Source: Pseudomonas sp. IB20 (lineage in GTDB: Bacteria > Pseudomonadota > Gammaproteobacteria > Pseudomonadales > Pseudomonadaceae). Taken from it: 64,000 bases of DNA. The stretch spans positions 1,076,836 to 1,140,835 of the forward strand of contig NZ_CP046103.1 in the NCBI RefSeq assembly GCF_009707325.1. The letters are read 5' to 3'. Positions within the stretch are counted from its first letter, which is position 1, and every line of letters begins with the position of its first letter. The translations under genes and the position numbers were made by a program. The notes beneath the pieces were generated by a model. The model was given only the letters and a program-made list of their open reading frames with translations, made no database searches and was not told where the DNA came from. Of this stretch, positions 38,269 to 48,734 are shown one piece after another.

Positions 38269-39387
38269 TTGATCGTCTTCCGTTATCTATCCCGCGAAGT
38301 CCTGTTGACCCTGAGTGCCGTGAGTGCGGTGCTGTTGGTCATCACCATGAGTGGTCGTTTCGTCAAATTTCTCGCCCAGGCCGCTTCCGGCGCCCTGGAT
38401 CCGGGCTCGTTATTCCTGATCATGGGCTTTCGTCTGCCGGGCTTTTTGCAGCTGATCCTGCCACTTGGCCTGTTTCTCGGCATTCTGCTGGCCTATGGCC
38501 GGTTGTACCTTGAAAGTGAAATGACCGTGCTTTCCGCCACCGGCATGAGCCAGCAGCGTTTGCTTGCCATGACCATGGTGCCGGCCACCGGCGTCGCCCT
38601 GGTGGTGGCGTGGTTGAGCATGAGCCTGGCGCCTCAGGGGGCCATGCAGTTCCAGCTGCTTCTGAACAAGCAGGATGCGATGACCGAGTTCGACACCCTC
38701 GAGCCAGGGCGCTTTCAGGCGCTCAACGATGGTTCGCGGGTGACCTACACCGAAACCATGACCAATGACCGTGCCAACCTCGGTGGTGTGTTTATTTCGC
38801 AGAAAAACCTCGGGGAGAACCAGAAAGATCGCGGTATTTCGATTCTGGTGGCCAACAGTGGGCGCCAGGAAGTACGCCCTGACGGTTCCCGCTACCTGAT
38901 CCTGGAAAATGGCTATCGCTACGACGGCAGCCCCGGCTTCGCGGATTATCGAGCGATCAAGTACGACCTCTATGGCGTCATGCTCGCCAAGCCTGAGATC
39001 AGTGAAGAAGTTACCGACCGCGACGCGCTCCCGACGGCGTCACTGTTCGGCAGCCAGGAACTGCGCTCCATCGCCGAGCTGCAATGGCGCATTTCCCTGC
39101 CGCTGTTGGTGTTTATCGTGACCTTGATGGCCGTGCCGCTGTCCCGGGTAAACCCGCGTCAGGGCCGTTTCCTCAAGCTGTTGCCGGCGATCCTGCTGTA
39201 CATGGCCTACCTGACCATCCTGATTTCCGCCCGTGGCTCCCTGGAAAAAGGCAAGTTGTCGCCGGTCCTGGGGCTGTGGTGGGTACACGGGATTTTCCTG
39301 ATGATCGGCCTGGGGCTGCTCTACTGGGAACCTATCCGTTTGAAAATGAAGAGCCGTCGTGGCCTGAAGGAGTTGGCTCGTGACTAA
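38269..39387 (+). CDS. lptF: LPS export permease LptF
   Basis: 372 residues, six membrane helices (three at each end) around a periplasmic beta-jellyroll. Part of the LptB2FGC transporter that extracts lipopolysaccharide from the inner membrane. I choose a TTG start at 38269 (IVFRYLSREVLL), because GGAG lies eight bases before it and this gives the family N-terminus; a GTG at 38260 is also open. Its end overlaps lptG by 8 bases. Confidence 0.93.
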   Translation: MIVFRYLSREVLLTLSAVSAVLLVITMSGRFVKFLAQAASGALDPGSLFLIMGFRLPGFLQLILPLGLFLGILLAYGRLYLESEMTVLSATGMSQQRLLAMTMVPATGVALVVAWLSMSLAPQGAMQFQLLLNKQDAMTEFDTLEPGRFQALNDGSRVTYTETMTNDRANLGGVFISQKNLGENQKDRGISILVANSGRQEVRPDGSRYLILENGYRYDGSPGFADYRAIKYDLYGVMLAKPEISEEVTDRDALPTASLFGSQELRSIAELQWRISLPLLVFIVTLMAVPLSRVNPRQGRFLKLLPAILLYMAYLTILISARGSLEKGKLSPVLGLWWVHGIFLMIGLGLLYWEPIRLKMKSRRGLKELARD

Positions 39388-40459
39388 GCTCGACCGCTAC
39401 ATTGGTAGCAGCGTACTGATCGCCATCCTGGCGGTATTGGGCATCATTCTCGGCTTGGCCTCGTTGTTCGCCTTTATTGATGAAGTGAGCAACGTCACCG
39501 ACACCTACACGGTCACCGACGTGCTGAGCTACGTGGCGCTGACCGCGCCACGTCGTCTGTACGACATGATGCCGATGGCCGGCTTGATCGGCTGCCTGAT
39601 CGGCCTGGGCAGCCTGGCCAGCAACAGTGAACTGACCATCATGCGCGCCGCCGGTGTTTCCATCGGTCGCATCGTTTGGGCGGTCATGAAGCCCATGCTG
39701 CTGCTGATGGCCTGCAGCGTGCTGATCGGCGAGTACGTGGCGCCGCCGTCCGAAGCCACGGCCCAGGCCAATCGTGCCCTGGCCCAGGGTTCGGGCGATG
39801 CGCAAAGCGCCAAGCACGGCCTGTGGCACCGCCAAGGTGATGAATTCATCCACATCAACGCCGTGCAGCCGGGCGGCCTGTTGATTGGTGTGACGCGCTA
39901 CACGTTCGACAAAGAACGCCACATGCTGACCTCCAGTTTCGCCAAGCGCGCGCAGTATGATGCCGAGAAGTGGACGCTCAGCGACGTCAGCACCACTCAC
40001 TTCCGCAATGTCGGCCAAGGCAACAATGCCAGCACCGAAGTGATCAATGTGCCGACCGAGCCATGGGATATCGCCCTGAAGCCGGAACTGCTCAATACCG
40101 TGGTGATGATCCCGGAAAGCCTGCCTATCTCCGGTTTGTGGAGCTATATCCACTACCTTAAGGATCAGGGCCTGAATAACGGCCGCTATTGGTTGGCATT
40201 TTGGGTCAAGGTGTTACAGCCGGTTGTGACTGCTGCGCTGGTGTTGATGGCGATCTCGTTCATCTTCGGCCCGCTGCGTTCCGTGACCCTTGGCCAGCGG
40301 GTGTTTACCGGCGTGCTGGTGGGCTTCACCTTCCGCATCGCCCAGGACCTGCTCGGCCCGTCTAGCCTGGTATTCGGTTTCTCGCCGCTGTTTGCGGTGC
40401 TGGTACCGACGGCTATCTGCGCCCTGGCCGGGTTCTGGCTGTTGCGCCGAGCCGGTTGA
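39380..40459 (+). CDS. lptG: LPS export permease LptG
   Basis: 359 residues, partner of LptF in the LPS transporter, with the same six-helix plus jellyroll layout (KLDRYIGSSVLIAILAVLGIILGLASLFAFIDE at the start). GTG start at 39380 overlaps the lptF stop by 8 bases. A terminator follows. Confidence 0.94.
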   Translation: MTKLDRYIGSSVLIAILAVLGIILGLASLFAFIDEVSNVTDTYTVTDVLSYVALTAPRRLYDMMPMAGLIGCLIGLGSLASNSELTIMRAAGVSIGRIVWAVMKPMLLLMACSVLIGEYVAPPSEATAQANRALAQGSGDAQSAKHGLWHRQGDEFIHINAVQPGGLLIGVTRYTFDKERHMLTSSFAKRAQYDAEKWTLSDVSTTHFRNVGQGNNASTEVINVPTEPWDIALKPELLNTVVMIPESLPISGLWSYIHYLKDQGLNNGRYWLAFWVKVLQPVVTAALVLMAISFIFGPLRSVTLGQRVFTGVLVGFTFRIAQDLLGPSSLVFGFSPLFAVLVPTAICALAGFWLLRRAG

Positions 40460-40474
40460 TACCGCGCTTATGAA

Positions 40475-40510
40475 CAAAAAATGCCCCGTTCGAGAGAGCG
40501 GGGCATTTTT
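40475..40510 (+). terminator. Rho-independent terminator of lptFG
   Basis: AAAAAATGCCCCG, loop, CGGGGCATTTTT. It lies 16 bases after the lptG stop. Confidence 0.9.
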
Positions 40511-40610
40511 GTTCTGGTCAGCAAAGATGACGTTTGGCCTGAGCATCAGGTACAATTCCCGGCTATTTTTCAGCGGGCAATCTGCCTGCAGCCTTTTTGA
40601 GTGTTGATCC

Positions 40611-42410
40611 GTGAGTGATTTGAGTCATATCCGCAATTTCTCCATCATCGCCCACATTGACCATGGCAAGTCGACGCTGGCCGATCGATTCATCCAGATG
40701 TGCGGTGGCCTTGCCGAGCGTGAAATGGAAGCCCAGGTACTGGACTCCATGGACCTCGAGCGTGAACGCGGCATCACCATCAAGGCCCACAGCGTTACCC
40801 TGTACTACACCGCCAAAGACGGTATCAGGTACCAGCTGAACTTCATTGACACCCCCGGCCACGTTGACTTCACCTACGAAGTCAGCCGCTCGCTGGCAGC
40901 CTGTGAAGGCGCCTTGCTGGTGGTCGACGCGGGCCAGGGCGTTGAAGCCCAGTCCGTAGCCAACTGCTACACCGCGATCGAGCAGGGCCTTGAGGTCATG
41001 CCGGTACTGAACAAGATCGACCTGCCTCAGGCCGATCCGGACCGCGTCAAAGAAGAAATCGAAAAAATCATCGGCATTGACGCCACCGACGCCGTCGAGT
41101 GCAGCGCCAAGACCGGCCTGGGCGTTGACGAAGTGCTCGAGCGCCTGGTCAAGACCATTCCTGCGCCAACCGGCAACTACGAAGATCCGCTGCAAGCGTT
41201 GATCATCGACTCCTGGTTCGACAACTACCTGGGCGTTGTTTCCCTGGTACGTGTACGCCACGGTCGGGTGAAGAAGGGCGACAAGATCCTGGTTAAATCC
41301 ACCGGCAAGATCCACCTGGTGGACAGCGTCGGCGTATTCAACCCCAAGCACACCGCCACCACCGACCTTAAGGCCGGTGAAGTAGGCTTCATCATCGCCG
41401 GTATCAAGGACATTCACGGTGCACCGGTTGGTGACACCCTGACCTTGAGCTCCACCCCTGACGTCGACGTGCTGCCGGGCTTCAAACGCATCCAGCCGCA
41501 GGTTTACGCCGGCCTGTTCCCGGTCAGCTCCGACGACTTCGAGGACTTCCGCGAAGCCCTGCAAAAGCTGACCCTCAACGACTCGTCGTTGCAGTACACC
41601 CCGGAAAGCTCCGACGCGCTGGGCTTCGGCTTCCGTTGCGGGTTCCTGGGCATGCTGCACATGGAGATCATCCAGGAGCGCCTGGAGCGCGAATACGACC
41701 TGGACCTGATCACCACCGCGCCAACGGTTATTTTTGAACTGTTGCTGAAAACCGGTGAAACGATTTACGTCGACAACCCGTCCAAGCTTCCAGATCTGTC
41801 CTCCATTGAAGACATGCGCGAGCCGATCGTGCGGGCCAATATCCTGGTACCGCAGGAACACCTGGGCAACGTGATTACCCTGTGTATCGAAAAACGTGGC
41901 GTACAACACGACATGTTGTTCCTCGGTACCCAAGTGCAAGTGACCTACGATTTGCCGATGAACGAAGTGGTCCTGGACTTCTTCGACCGTCTCAAATCCA
42001 CCAGTCGCGGCTATGCTTCGCTGGATTACCATTTCGATCGCTACCAATCGGCTAATCTGGTGAAACTGGACGTGCTGATCAATGGCGACAAGGTCGATGC
42101 CCTGGCACTGATCGTGCACAAGGACAACGCCCACTACAAAGGTCGGCAGTTGACCGAAAAGATGAAAGAACTGATTCCGCGCCAGATGTTCGACGTCGCG
42201 ATCCAGGCCGCCATTGGCGGGCAGATCATTGCACGGACCTCCGTCAAGGCACTCAGAAAGAACGTACTGGCCAAATGCTACGGCGGTGACGTAAGCCGTA
42301 AGCGCAAGCTGCTTGAGAAGCAAAAGGCCGGTAAAAAACGCATGAAGCAAGTGGGTAACGTGGAAATTCCACAAGAAGCCTTCCTTGCGGTGCTCAGGTT
42401 GGATAGTTAG
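40611..42410 (+). CDS. lepA: Elongation factor 4 (LepA)
   Basis: 599-residue translational GTPase that acts on stalled or mis-translocated ribosomes. G1 is [13 protein letters not shown] (about 13-25), G3 DTPGHVDF, G4 NKID. The LepA-specific C-terminal domain ends [36 protein letters not shown] start at 40611. Co-transcribed with lepB, 5 bases downstream. Confidence 0.97.
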   Translation: MSDLSHIRNFSIIAHIDHGKSTLADRFIQMCGGLAEREMEAQVLDSMDLERERGITIKAHSVTLYYTAKDGIRYQLNFIDTPGHVDFTYEVSRSLAACEGALLVVDAGQGVEAQSVANCYTAIEQGLEVMPVLNKIDLPQADPDRVKEEIEKIIGIDATDAVECSAKTGLGVDEVLERLVKTIPAPTGNYEDPLQALIIDSWFDNYLGVVSLVRVRHGRVKKGDKILVKSTGKIHLVDSVGVFNPKHTATTDLKAGEVGFIIAGIKDIHGAPVGDTLTLSSTPDVDVLPGFKRIQPQVYAGLFPVSSDDFEDFREALQKLTLNDSSLQYTPESSDALGFGFRCGFLGMLHMEIIQERLEREYDLDLITTAPTVIFELLLKTGETIYVDNPSKLPDLSSIEDMREPIVRANILVPQEHLGNVITLCIEKRGVQHDMLFLGTQVQVTYDLPMNEVVLDFFDRLKSTSRGYASLDYHFDRYQSANLVKLDVLINGDKVDALALIVHKDNAHYKGRQLTEKMKELIPRQMFDVAIQAAIGGQIIARTSVKALRKNVLAKCYGGDVSRKRKLLEKQKAGKKRMKQVGNVEIPQEAFLAVLRLDS

Positions 42411-42415
42411 GTCCT

Positions 42416-43270
42416 ATGTCGCTAAATTTCCCGCTGTTGCTGGTCATCGCCGTTGCCGTTTGCGGTCTCCTGGCGTTGCTCGATCTGGTGTTCTTCGCCC
42501 CGCGTCGTCGGGCGGCTATCGCTTCCTATCAGGGCAGCGTCAGCCAGCCTGATGCGGTGGTGGTCGAGAAGCTGAACAAAGAGCCTTTGCTGGTTGAATA
42601 CGGCAAGTCGTTCTTCCCGGTGTTGTTCATCGTGCTGGTACTGCGTTCGTTCCTGGTGGAGCCGTTTCAGATCCCTTCGGGGTCGATGAAACCTACCTTG
42701 GACGTGGGCGACTTCATCCTGGTGAACAAGTTTTCCTACGGGATCCGCTTGCCGGTAATCGACAAGAAAGTCATACCGGTCGGTGACCCGCAGCGCGGCG
42801 ATGTGATGGTGTTCCGCTACCCAAGCGACCCGAACGTCAATTACATCAAGCGCGTCGTGGGCCTGCCGGGTGATGTGGTTCGCTACACCAGCGACAAGCG
42901 CCTGCTCATCAACGGTGAGTCGGTGGCCGAGAAGCTGATTGGCGCTGAGCCGAACACCTTGGGCAGCGCTGAGCTGTACCAGGAAAAACTCGGTACGGTA
43001 GAGCACGAAATCCGCAAGGAAATGAGCCGCTACCGCGCGATGCCTGATGGCGAGTGGAAAGTGCCTGCCGGGCACTACTTCATGATGGGCGACAACCGCG
43101 ACAACTCCAACGACAGCCGTTACTGGGATGACCCTAATATTCCCAAGGACCTGCTGGGCATGGTTCCCGACGAGAACATTGTCGGCAAGGCCTTTGCGGT
43201 TTGGATGAGTTGGCCGGAACCCAAACTCAGCCACCTGCCGAACTTCTCGCGGGTCGGGCTGATCAAGTAA
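42416..43270 (+). CDS. lepB: Signal peptidase I
   Basis: 284 residues. Two N-terminal membrane segments (about 5-25 and 62-80), catalytic Ser in PSGSMKPTLDVGDFILVNKFSYG, catalytic Lys in YIKRVVGLPGD, and box E GDNRDNSNDSRYWD. Cleaves Sec and Tat signal peptides at the outer face of the inner membrane. Follows lepA. A hairpin 7 bases after the stop separates it from rnc. Confidence 0.97.
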   Translation: MSLNFPLLLVIAVAVCGLLALLDLVFFAPRRRAAIASYQGSVSQPDAVVVEKLNKEPLLVEYGKSFFPVLFIVLVLRSFLVEPFQIPSGSMKPTLDVGDFILVNKFSYGIRLPVIDKKVIPVGDPQRGDVMVFRYPSDPNVNYIKRVVGLPGDVVRYTSDKRLLINGESVAEKLIGAEPNTLGSAELYQEKLGTVEHEIRKEMSRYRAMPDGEWKVPAGHYFMMGDNRDNSNDSRYWDDPNIPKDLLGMVPDENIVGKAFAVWMSWPEPKLSHLPNFSRVGLIK

Positions 43271-43277
43271 TACAGGC

Positions 43278-43307
43278 GGCGCTGTGAACACAGCGCCGAA
43301 TGCTTTT
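43278..43307 (+). terminator. Hairpin after lepB
   Basis: GGCGCTGTG, loop AA, CACAGCGCC, followed within ten bases by CTTTTC. A 9-bp perfect stem with a weak U-run. In many pseudomonads a DUF4845 gene would sit here. Confidence 0.65.
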
Positions 43308-43422
43308 CTGGGGTTGGGACAATGCATCGTCCGGCCTCATGCGGCACCCACCAGGATTTGAATTTGAACACTGCGTCAATCTTCGATGGCCGCCGGTGCC
43401 ACCAACTAGATATGGATAAACC

Positions 43423-44112
43423 GTGACCGTTTCTCTCAGTCGTCTCGAGCGCCAGCTCGGCTACACCTTCAAGGATCAGGAATTGATGGTCCTTGCCCTC
43501 ACACACCGCAGTTTCGCGGGGCGTAATAACGAACGCCTCGAATTCCTCGGTGATGCCATTCTCAACTTTGCCGCCGGTGAGGCGCTGTTCGAGCGTTTCC
43601 CTCAAGCGCGCGAAGGCCAGCTGTCGCGCCTGCGTGCACGCCTGGTGAAAGGCGAGACCCTGGCCGTGCTGGCCCGTGGTTTCGGCCTGGGCGAATACTT
43701 GCGCCTGGGTTCCGGTGAGTTGAAAAGCGGCGGTTTCCGTCGTGAGTCGATCCTGGCCGATGCGCTCGAAGCATTGATCGGTGCGATCTACCTGGATGCC
43801 GGCATGGAGACGGCCAAGGAGCGCGTGGTCGCCTGGCTGGCTTCGGAGATCGAAAGCCTGACGCTGGTCGACACCAACAAAGATCCCAAGACCCGCCTGC
43901 AGGAATTCCTGCAGTCGCGCGGTTGCGAACTGCCACGCTACGAAGTGGTGGATATCCAGGGAGAGCCGCATTGCCGCGTGTTCTTCGTGGAATGTGAAAT
44001 CACCTTATTGAATGAAAAAAGCCGAGGTCAGGGTGTGAGCCGTCGTATTGCCGAACAGGTAGCGGCGGCTGCAGCACTGATTGCCCTGGGCGTGGAGAAT
44101 GGCCATGACTGA
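43423..44112 (+). CDS. rnc: Ribonuclease III
   Basis: 229 residues. RNase III signature [12 protein letters not shown] (about 38-49) with catalytic acidic residues and a C-terminal dsRNA-binding domain ([23 protein letters not shown]). Cuts rRNA precursors and structured mRNAs. GTG start at 43423; stop overlaps era by 8 bases. Confidence 0.97.
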   Translation: MTVSLSRLERQLGYTFKDQELMVLALTHRSFAGRNNERLEFLGDAILNFAAGEALFERFPQAREGQLSRLRARLVKGETLAVLARGFGLGEYLRLGSGELKSGGFRRESILADALEALIGAIYLDAGMETAKERVVAWLASEIESLTLVDTNKDPKTRLQEFLQSRGCELPRYEVVDIQGEPHCRVFFVECEITLLNEKSRGQGVSRRIAEQVAAAAALIALGVENGHD

Positions 44113-45007
44113 TTCAACCGCAACACGCTGTGGCTATGTTGCCATCGTCGGCCGCCCGAACGTGGGCAAGTCCACGCTGCTGAACCACATCTTGGGCCAG
44201 AAGCTGGCGATCACCTCGCGCAAGCCGCAGACCACCCGTCACAACATGCTGGGCATCAAGACCGAAGGCGCCGTGCAAGCGGCCTACGTCGACACCCCGG
44301 GCATGCACAAAGGTGGCGAGAAGGCGCTTAACCGCTACATGAACAAGACCGCTTCGGCGGCGTTGAAAGACGTCGACGTGGTGATCTTCGTGGTCGACCG
44401 CACCAAGTGGACCGACGAAGACCAGATGGTTCTCGAGCGTGTGCAGTACGTCACCGGCCCGTTGATCGTTGCGCTGAACAAGACCGACCGCATCGAAGAC
44501 AAAGCCGAGCTGATGCCGCACCTGACGTGGTTGCAGGAACAACTGCCGAACGCCCAGATCATGCCGATCTCGGCCCAGCACGGTCACAACCTTGAGGCGC
44601 TGGAACGCGTGATCGCCGGTTACCTGCCGGAGAACGAGCACTTCTTCCCGGAAGACCAGATCACCGACCGCAGCAGCCGTTTCCTCGCCGCCGAACTGGT
44701 ACGCGAGAAAATCATGCGCCAGATGGGCGCCGAGCTGCCGTACCAGATCACCGTTGAAATCGAAGAGTTCAAGCAGCAGGGCAAAACCCTGCATATTCAT
44801 GCGCTGATCCTCGTTGAACGTGACGGCCAGAAGAAAATCATCATTGGCGACAAGGGCGAGCGCATCAAGCGCATCGGCACCGAAGCGCGCAAGGACATGG
44901 AATTGCTGTTTGATTCCAAGATCATGCTTAACCTGTGGGTGAAGGTTAAGGGTGGTTGGTCCGATGACGAGCGCGCGCTGCGCTCCCTCGGCTACGGCGA
45001 CCTGTAA
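44105..45007 (+). CDS. era: GTPase Era
   Basis: 300 residues. G domain with [18 protein letters not shown] and NKTD, then a KH domain ([32 protein letters not shown]). Binds 16S rRNA in 30S assembly. I use the ATG at 44105 (MTDSTATR), which overlaps the rnc stop. Confidence 0.97.
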   Translation: MTDSTATRCGYVAIVGRPNVGKSTLLNHILGQKLAITSRKPQTTRHNMLGIKTEGAVQAAYVDTPGMHKGGEKALNRYMNKTASAALKDVDVVIFVVDRTKWTDEDQMVLERVQYVTGPLIVALNKTDRIEDKAELMPHLTWLQEQLPNAQIMPISAQHGHNLEALERVIAGYLPENEHFFPEDQITDRSSRFLAAELVREKIMRQMGAELPYQITVEIEEFKQQGKTLHIHALILVERDGQKKIIIGDKGERIKRIGTEARKDMELLFDSKIMLNLWVKVKGGWSDDERALRSLGYGDL

Positions 45008-45033
45008 TAGGCCTCCAGTAACACCGCAAGACA

Positions 45034-45116
45034 AATGTGGGAGCGGGCTTGTGTGGGAGCTGGCTTGCCTGCGAGCTCTCGCGCACCCGGCTCCCACACA
45101 AGCCCGCTCCCACATT
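45034..45116. repeat. Nested REP: 27-bp perfect inverted arms containing a second REP start
   Basis: Arms 45034-45060 and 45090-45116 are perfect reverse complements. Each arm consists of one REP head (TGTGGGAGCGGGCTTG) joined to the head of another (TGTGGGAGC). The loop carries TGGCTTGCCTGCGAG. It looks like one REP inserted in, or recombined with, another. Lies between era and recO. Confidence 0.92.
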
Positions 45117-45160
45117 GGATAGTCGCAGTTTTCAAGGCCGTGCTTGTCAGCGAGAACCCC

Positions 45161-45850
45161 ATGTCCCAAACCCCACCTCCCAGTCAACTCGCCTACGTGC
45201 TGCACAGCCGCGCCTACCGCGAGACCAGCGCCTTGGTGGACTTCCTCACGCCCCAAGGCCGCCTGCGCGCAGTCTTGCGTAGCGCCCGAGGCAAGGCCGG
45301 CACGCTGGCCCGGCCATTCGTGGCCTTGGATGTGGAGTTTCGTGGCAAGGGCGAGCTGAAGAACGTCGGTCGCCTGGAAAGCGTCGGCACCTCCGCTTGG
45401 CTCAATGGCGAAGCACTCTTCAGCGGCCTCTACCTCAATGAACTGCTGATTCGCCTGCTGCCCGCCGAAGACCCGCACCCGGCGGTGTTCGATCACTACG
45501 CCGCCACGTTGTTAGCCCTGGCCGAAGGCCGCCCCCTGGAGCCGCTGCTGCGCGCTTTCGAATGGCGCCTGCTCGACGACTTGGGCTACGGCTTTGAACT
45601 GAGCAACGACCTGCACGGCGATCCCATCGCCGCAGACGGCATGTACCGCCTGCAAGTCGACGCCGGCCTTGAGCGTGTGTACCTGCTGCAACCGGGCCTG
45701 TTCCGCGGCACTGAGTTGCTGGCCATGAGCGAAGCCGACTGGACCGCTCCGGGCGCTTTGTCTGCCGCCAAGCGCTTGATGCGCCAGGCGCTGGCCGTGC
45801 ACTTGGGTGGCCGGCCGCTGGTCAGTCGCGAGTTGTTTCGAAAGCCCTGA
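45161..45850 (+). CDS. recO: DNA repair protein RecO
   Basis: 229 residues. N-terminal OB-fold ([35 protein letters not shown]) and helical C-terminal domain. Loads RecA on SSB-coated gaps with RecR/RecF. Start at ATG 45161; a longer frame reads back into the REP element and is not real. Context era-recO-pdxJ is the normal one. Confidence 0.95.
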   Translation: MSQTPPPSQLAYVLHSRAYRETSALVDFLTPQGRLRAVLRSARGKAGTLARPFVALDVEFRGKGELKNVGRLESVGTSAWLNGEALFSGLYLNELLIRLLPAEDPHPAVFDHYAATLLALAEGRPLEPLLRAFEWRLLDDLGYGFELSNDLHGDPIAADGMYRLQVDAGLERVYLLQPGLFRGTELLAMSEADWTAPGALSAAKRLMRQALAVHLGGRPLVSRELFRKP

Positions 45851-45901
45851 CAACCCCGTGTATGCTGTGCAGCGTTTCTTTCCCTTTTCAGGAGCGCTTC
45901 C

Positions 45902-46645
45902 GTGACCACCAGCAATCGCATTCTTCTTGGCGTGAACATCGACCACGTCGCTACCCTGCGCCAGGCCCGGGGCACCCGTTACCCTGACCCGGTCAAGGCC
46001 GCGCTGGACGCCGAAGAAGCGGGTGCCGACGGCATCACCGTGCACCTGCGCGAAGACCGCCGCCACATCCAGGAGCGCGACGTGTTGCTGCTCAAGGACG
46101 TGCTGCAAACCCGCATGAACTTCGAAATGGGCGTCACCGAAGAAATGATGGCGTTCGCCGAGCGCATCCGCCCGGCGCATATCTGCCTGGTGCCGGAAAC
46201 CCGCCAGGAACTGACCACCGAAGGCGGCCTCGACGTGGCCGGCCAGGAAGCGCGGATCAAAGCTGCCGTGGAACGCCTGTCGAAGATCGGCAGCGAAGTC
46301 TCGCTGTTCATCGACGCCGACGAGCGCCAGATCGAAGCCTCGCGTCGCGTAGGCGCGCCGGCCATCGAACTGCACACCGGCCGTTACGCCGATGCCACCA
46401 CGCCCACCGAAGTGGCTGACGAGCTGCAACGCATCATCGACGGCGTAAAGTGCGGCCTGAATGAAGGCCTGATCGTCAACGCCGGCCATGGCCTGCACTA
46501 CCACAACGTCGAAGCCGTGGCGGCGATCAAAGGCATCAACGAACTGAACATCGGCCACGCGCTGGTGGCGCATGCGCTGTTCGTCGGTTTCAAAGGCGCG
46601 GTCGCCGAGATGAAAGCCCTGATTCTGGCTGCCGCCAAGGCCTGA
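45902..46645 (+). CDS. pdxJ: Pyridoxine 5'-phosphate synthase
   Basis: 247 residues, TIM barrel condensing 1-deoxyxylulose 5-phosphate with 3-amino-2-oxopropyl phosphate in vitamin B6 synthesis. Signature [23 protein letters not shown] and [16 protein letters not shown] start at 45902 with CAGGAGCG ribosome site. The last three codons are included in a tandem duplication that follows. Confidence 0.97.
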   Translation: MTTSNRILLGVNIDHVATLRQARGTRYPDPVKAALDAEEAGADGITVHLREDRRHIQERDVLLLKDVLQTRMNFEMGVTEEMMAFAERIRPAHICLVPETRQELTTEGGLDVAGQEARIKAAVERLSKIGSEVSLFIDADERQIEASRRVGAPAIELHTGRYADATTPTEVADELQRIIDGVKCGLNEGLIVNAGHGLHYHNVEAVAAIKGINELNIGHALVAHALFVGFKGAVAEMKALILAAAKA

Positions 46646-46765
46646 TACCACAACTTATGGTCAGCGGGCTTGCCACAAGACCCAATGAAATCGCAAGTCG
46701 GGCAAGGCCTGATACCACAACTTATGGTCAGCGGGCTTGCCACAAGACCCAATGAAATCGCAAGT
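46636..46765. repeat. Tandem duplication including the pdxJ stop (2 x 63 bp, period 67)
   Basis: Identical copies at 46636-46698 and 46703-46765 with a 4-base spacer. The first copy starts within the antepenultimate codon of pdxJ and includes the TGA, so copy two repeats the end of the gene. It contains a reduced REP core GCGGGCTTGCC. Confidence 0.93.
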
Positions 46766-46858
46766 GCGGCAATGCGAAGCCTTACTGTTTAGCCGGGTCA
46801 GGTGTATCGTATCTGCCCTTTGCGGGCCTATGGCTCGCGGCAGATACGTGAGGTTGTT

Positions 46859-48235
46859 GTGTCCCAAACTTTTTCCCGTCGACAAATCCTGGGTGGTCTT
46901 GCAGGCCTGGCCGTAGTGGGCGTCGGTGCCGGTGGCGCCTACCGCTACTGGCTGGGAAAAGTCGCCGAGGCCGAAGCGGGTCACGATTACGAGCTGATCG
47001 CCGCGCCGCTCGACGTGGAACTGGTGCCGGGGCATAAAACCCAAGCCTGGGCGTTCGGCCCATCGGCGCCGGGCACCGAGTTGCGTGTGCGTCAGGGAGA
47101 ATGGCTGCGGGTGCGCTTTATCAACCACCTGCCGGTCGCCACCACCATCCACTGGCACGGCATCCGCCTGCCGCTGGAAATGGACGGCGTGCCTTACGTC
47201 TCGCAATTGCCGGTGCTGCCTGGCGAATACTTCGACTACAAATTCCGCGTGCCGGACGCCGGCAGCTACTGGTATCACCCGCATGTGAACAGCAGCGAAG
47301 AACTCGGCCGTGGCCTGGTCGGCCCGTTGATCATCGAAGAGCGTGAACCCACCGGTTTCAAACACGAACGCACCCTGAGCCTGAAAAGCTGGCATGTGGA
47401 CGAAGAGGGCGCCTTTGTCGCCTTCAGCGTGCCCCGAGAAGCCGCGCGTGGCGGCACGGCGGGGCGGCTGTCGACGATCAATGGCGTGTCCCAGGCGGTC
47501 GTCGATTTGCCTGCCGGGCAGATCACCCGCGTGCGCCTGCTCAACCTCGACAACACGCTGACTTATCGCATCAACATTCCCGGCGTCGAAGCGCAGATCT
47601 ATGCGCTGGACGGCAACCCCATCGAGCCGCGCCCAATGGGCAAGGAATACTGGCTGGGCCCGGGCATGCGCATTTGCCTGGCGATCAAAGCGCCGCCGGC
47701 CGGTGAAGAACTGTCGATCCGCAATGGCCCGGTGCGCCTGGGCACCTTTCGCTCTGTGGTCAACACCGACGCGCCCAACGAATGGCCACCGGCGCTGCCG
47801 GCCAACCCGATTGCCGAGCCGGACCTGGCCAATGCCGAGAAACTCAACTTCAATTTCGAGTGGGTCGGCACTGTATCAGTGGACAACGGCAAGCCGCCAA
47901 GCCTATGGCAGATCAACGGCCAGGCCTGGGACATCACCGACAAGACCTGCGCCGACCGCCCGATTGCCAAGCTTGAGAAGGGCAAGAGCTACATTTTTGA
48001 ATTGAAGAACATGACCCAGTACCAACACCCGATCCACCTGCACGGCATGAGCTTCAAGGTGATCGCCTCGAACCGCCACAAGGTGATCCCGTACTTCACC
48101 GACACCTACCTGCTGGGCAAGAACGAGCGCGCTCGCGTGGCGTTGGTGGCGGATAACCCAGGGGTGTGGATGTTCCACTGCCACGTGATCGACCACATGG
48201 AAACCGGCCTGATGGCCGCCATCGAGGTGGCGTGA
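46859..48235 (+). CDS. cumA: Multicopper oxidase, CumA-like
   Basis: 458 residues. A Tat signal (SRRQILGGLAGLAVVGVGAGGAYRYW) exports it folded. The four copper motifs are present: TTIHWHGIRL, YWYHPH, HPIHLHGMSF and MFHCHVIDHMETGLM. The axial position 10 after the T1 Cys region is Met, as in CueO/CumA-type enzymes. CumA of P. putida was linked to Mn(II) oxidation, though the gene also occurs in non-oxidisers, so the substrate is open. GTG start at 46859 with GAGG site. Coupled to tadA by a TGATG overlap. Confidence 0.87.
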   Translation: MSQTFSRRQILGGLAGLAVVGVGAGGAYRYWLGKVAEAEAGHDYELIAAPLDVELVPGHKTQAWAFGPSAPGTELRVRQGEWLRVRFINHLPVATTIHWHGIRLPLEMDGVPYVSQLPVLPGEYFDYKFRVPDAGSYWYHPHVNSSEELGRGLVGPLIIEEREPTGFKHERTLSLKSWHVDEEGAFVAFSVPREAARGGTAGRLSTINGVSQAVVDLPAGQITRVRLLNLDNTLTYRINIPGVEAQIYALDGNPIEPRPMGKEYWLGPGMRICLAIKAPPAGEELSIRNGPVRLGTFRSVVNTDAPNEWPPALPANPIAEPDLANAEKLNFNFEWVGTVSVDNGKPPSLWQINGQAWDITDKTCADRPIAKLEKGKSYIFELKNMTQYQHPIHLHGMSFKVIASNRHKVIPYFTDTYLLGKNERARVALVADNPGVWMFHCHVIDHMETGLMAAIEVA

Positions 48236-48732
48236 TGCGCCAGGTTCGCCCTACAGCGATCATCGACCGCAGCCGCGACCAGGACTTCATGCGTGAGGCC
48301 CTGGCCCTCGCCGCCCAAGGCGCGGCACTGGGCGAAGTGCCCGTGGGTGCAGTGCTGGTGCAGGACGGTGAAATCATCGGCCGTGGCTTCAACTGCCCGA
48401 TCAGCGGCAACGACCCCAGCGCCCATGCCGAAATGGTCGCCATCCGCGCCGCCGCGCACGCCATCAGCAACTATCGTCTGGTCGGCAGCACGCTGTATGT
48501 GACCCTGGAGCCCTGCAGCATGTGCGCGGGCCTGATCGTGCATTCGCGCATCGCGCGGGTGGTGTACGGTGCGCTGGAGCCCAAGGCTGGGATCGTGCAA
48601 AGCCAGGGGCAGTTTTTTACCCAAGGGTTTCTTAACCATCGGGTGCTGTTTGAAGGTGGGGTGTTGGCCGAGGAATGTGGGACGGTGTTGAGTGAGTTCT
48701 TTAAGGCTCGCCGAGCCAAACCCGCACTCTAA
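48235..48732 (+). CDS. tadA: tRNA adenosine(34) deaminase TadA
   Basis: 165 residues. Zinc deaminase motifs HAEM (catalytic Glu) and PCSMCAGLIVHSRI. Makes inosine at the wobble base of tRNA-Arg(ACG). The ATG at 48235 shares one base with the cumA stop, so the two are co-transcribed. Confidence 0.95.
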   Translation: MRQVRPTAIIDRSRDQDFMREALALAAQGAALGEVPVGAVLVQDGEIIGRGFNCPISGNDPSAHAEMVAIRAAAHAISNYRLVGSTLYVTLEPCSMCAGLIVHSRIARVVYGALEPKAGIVQSQGQFFTQGFLNHRVLFEGGVLAEECGTVLSEFFKARRAKPAL

Positions 48733-48734
48733 AG

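Noticed and set aside
40563..42374. A 603-codon minus-strand frame opposite lepA, and similar ones opposite hmgA, pepA, lon and the SDR genes
   Set aside because: Same antisense effect; the sense genes are well-known complete proteins.
43322..43426. A 34-codon frame between lepB and rnc
   Set aside because: No family resemblance and no clear ribosome site; kept only as part of the missing-gene observation.
45035..45160. Upstream extension of recO
   Set aside because: Reads through a REP palindrome and is not part of the RecO family.
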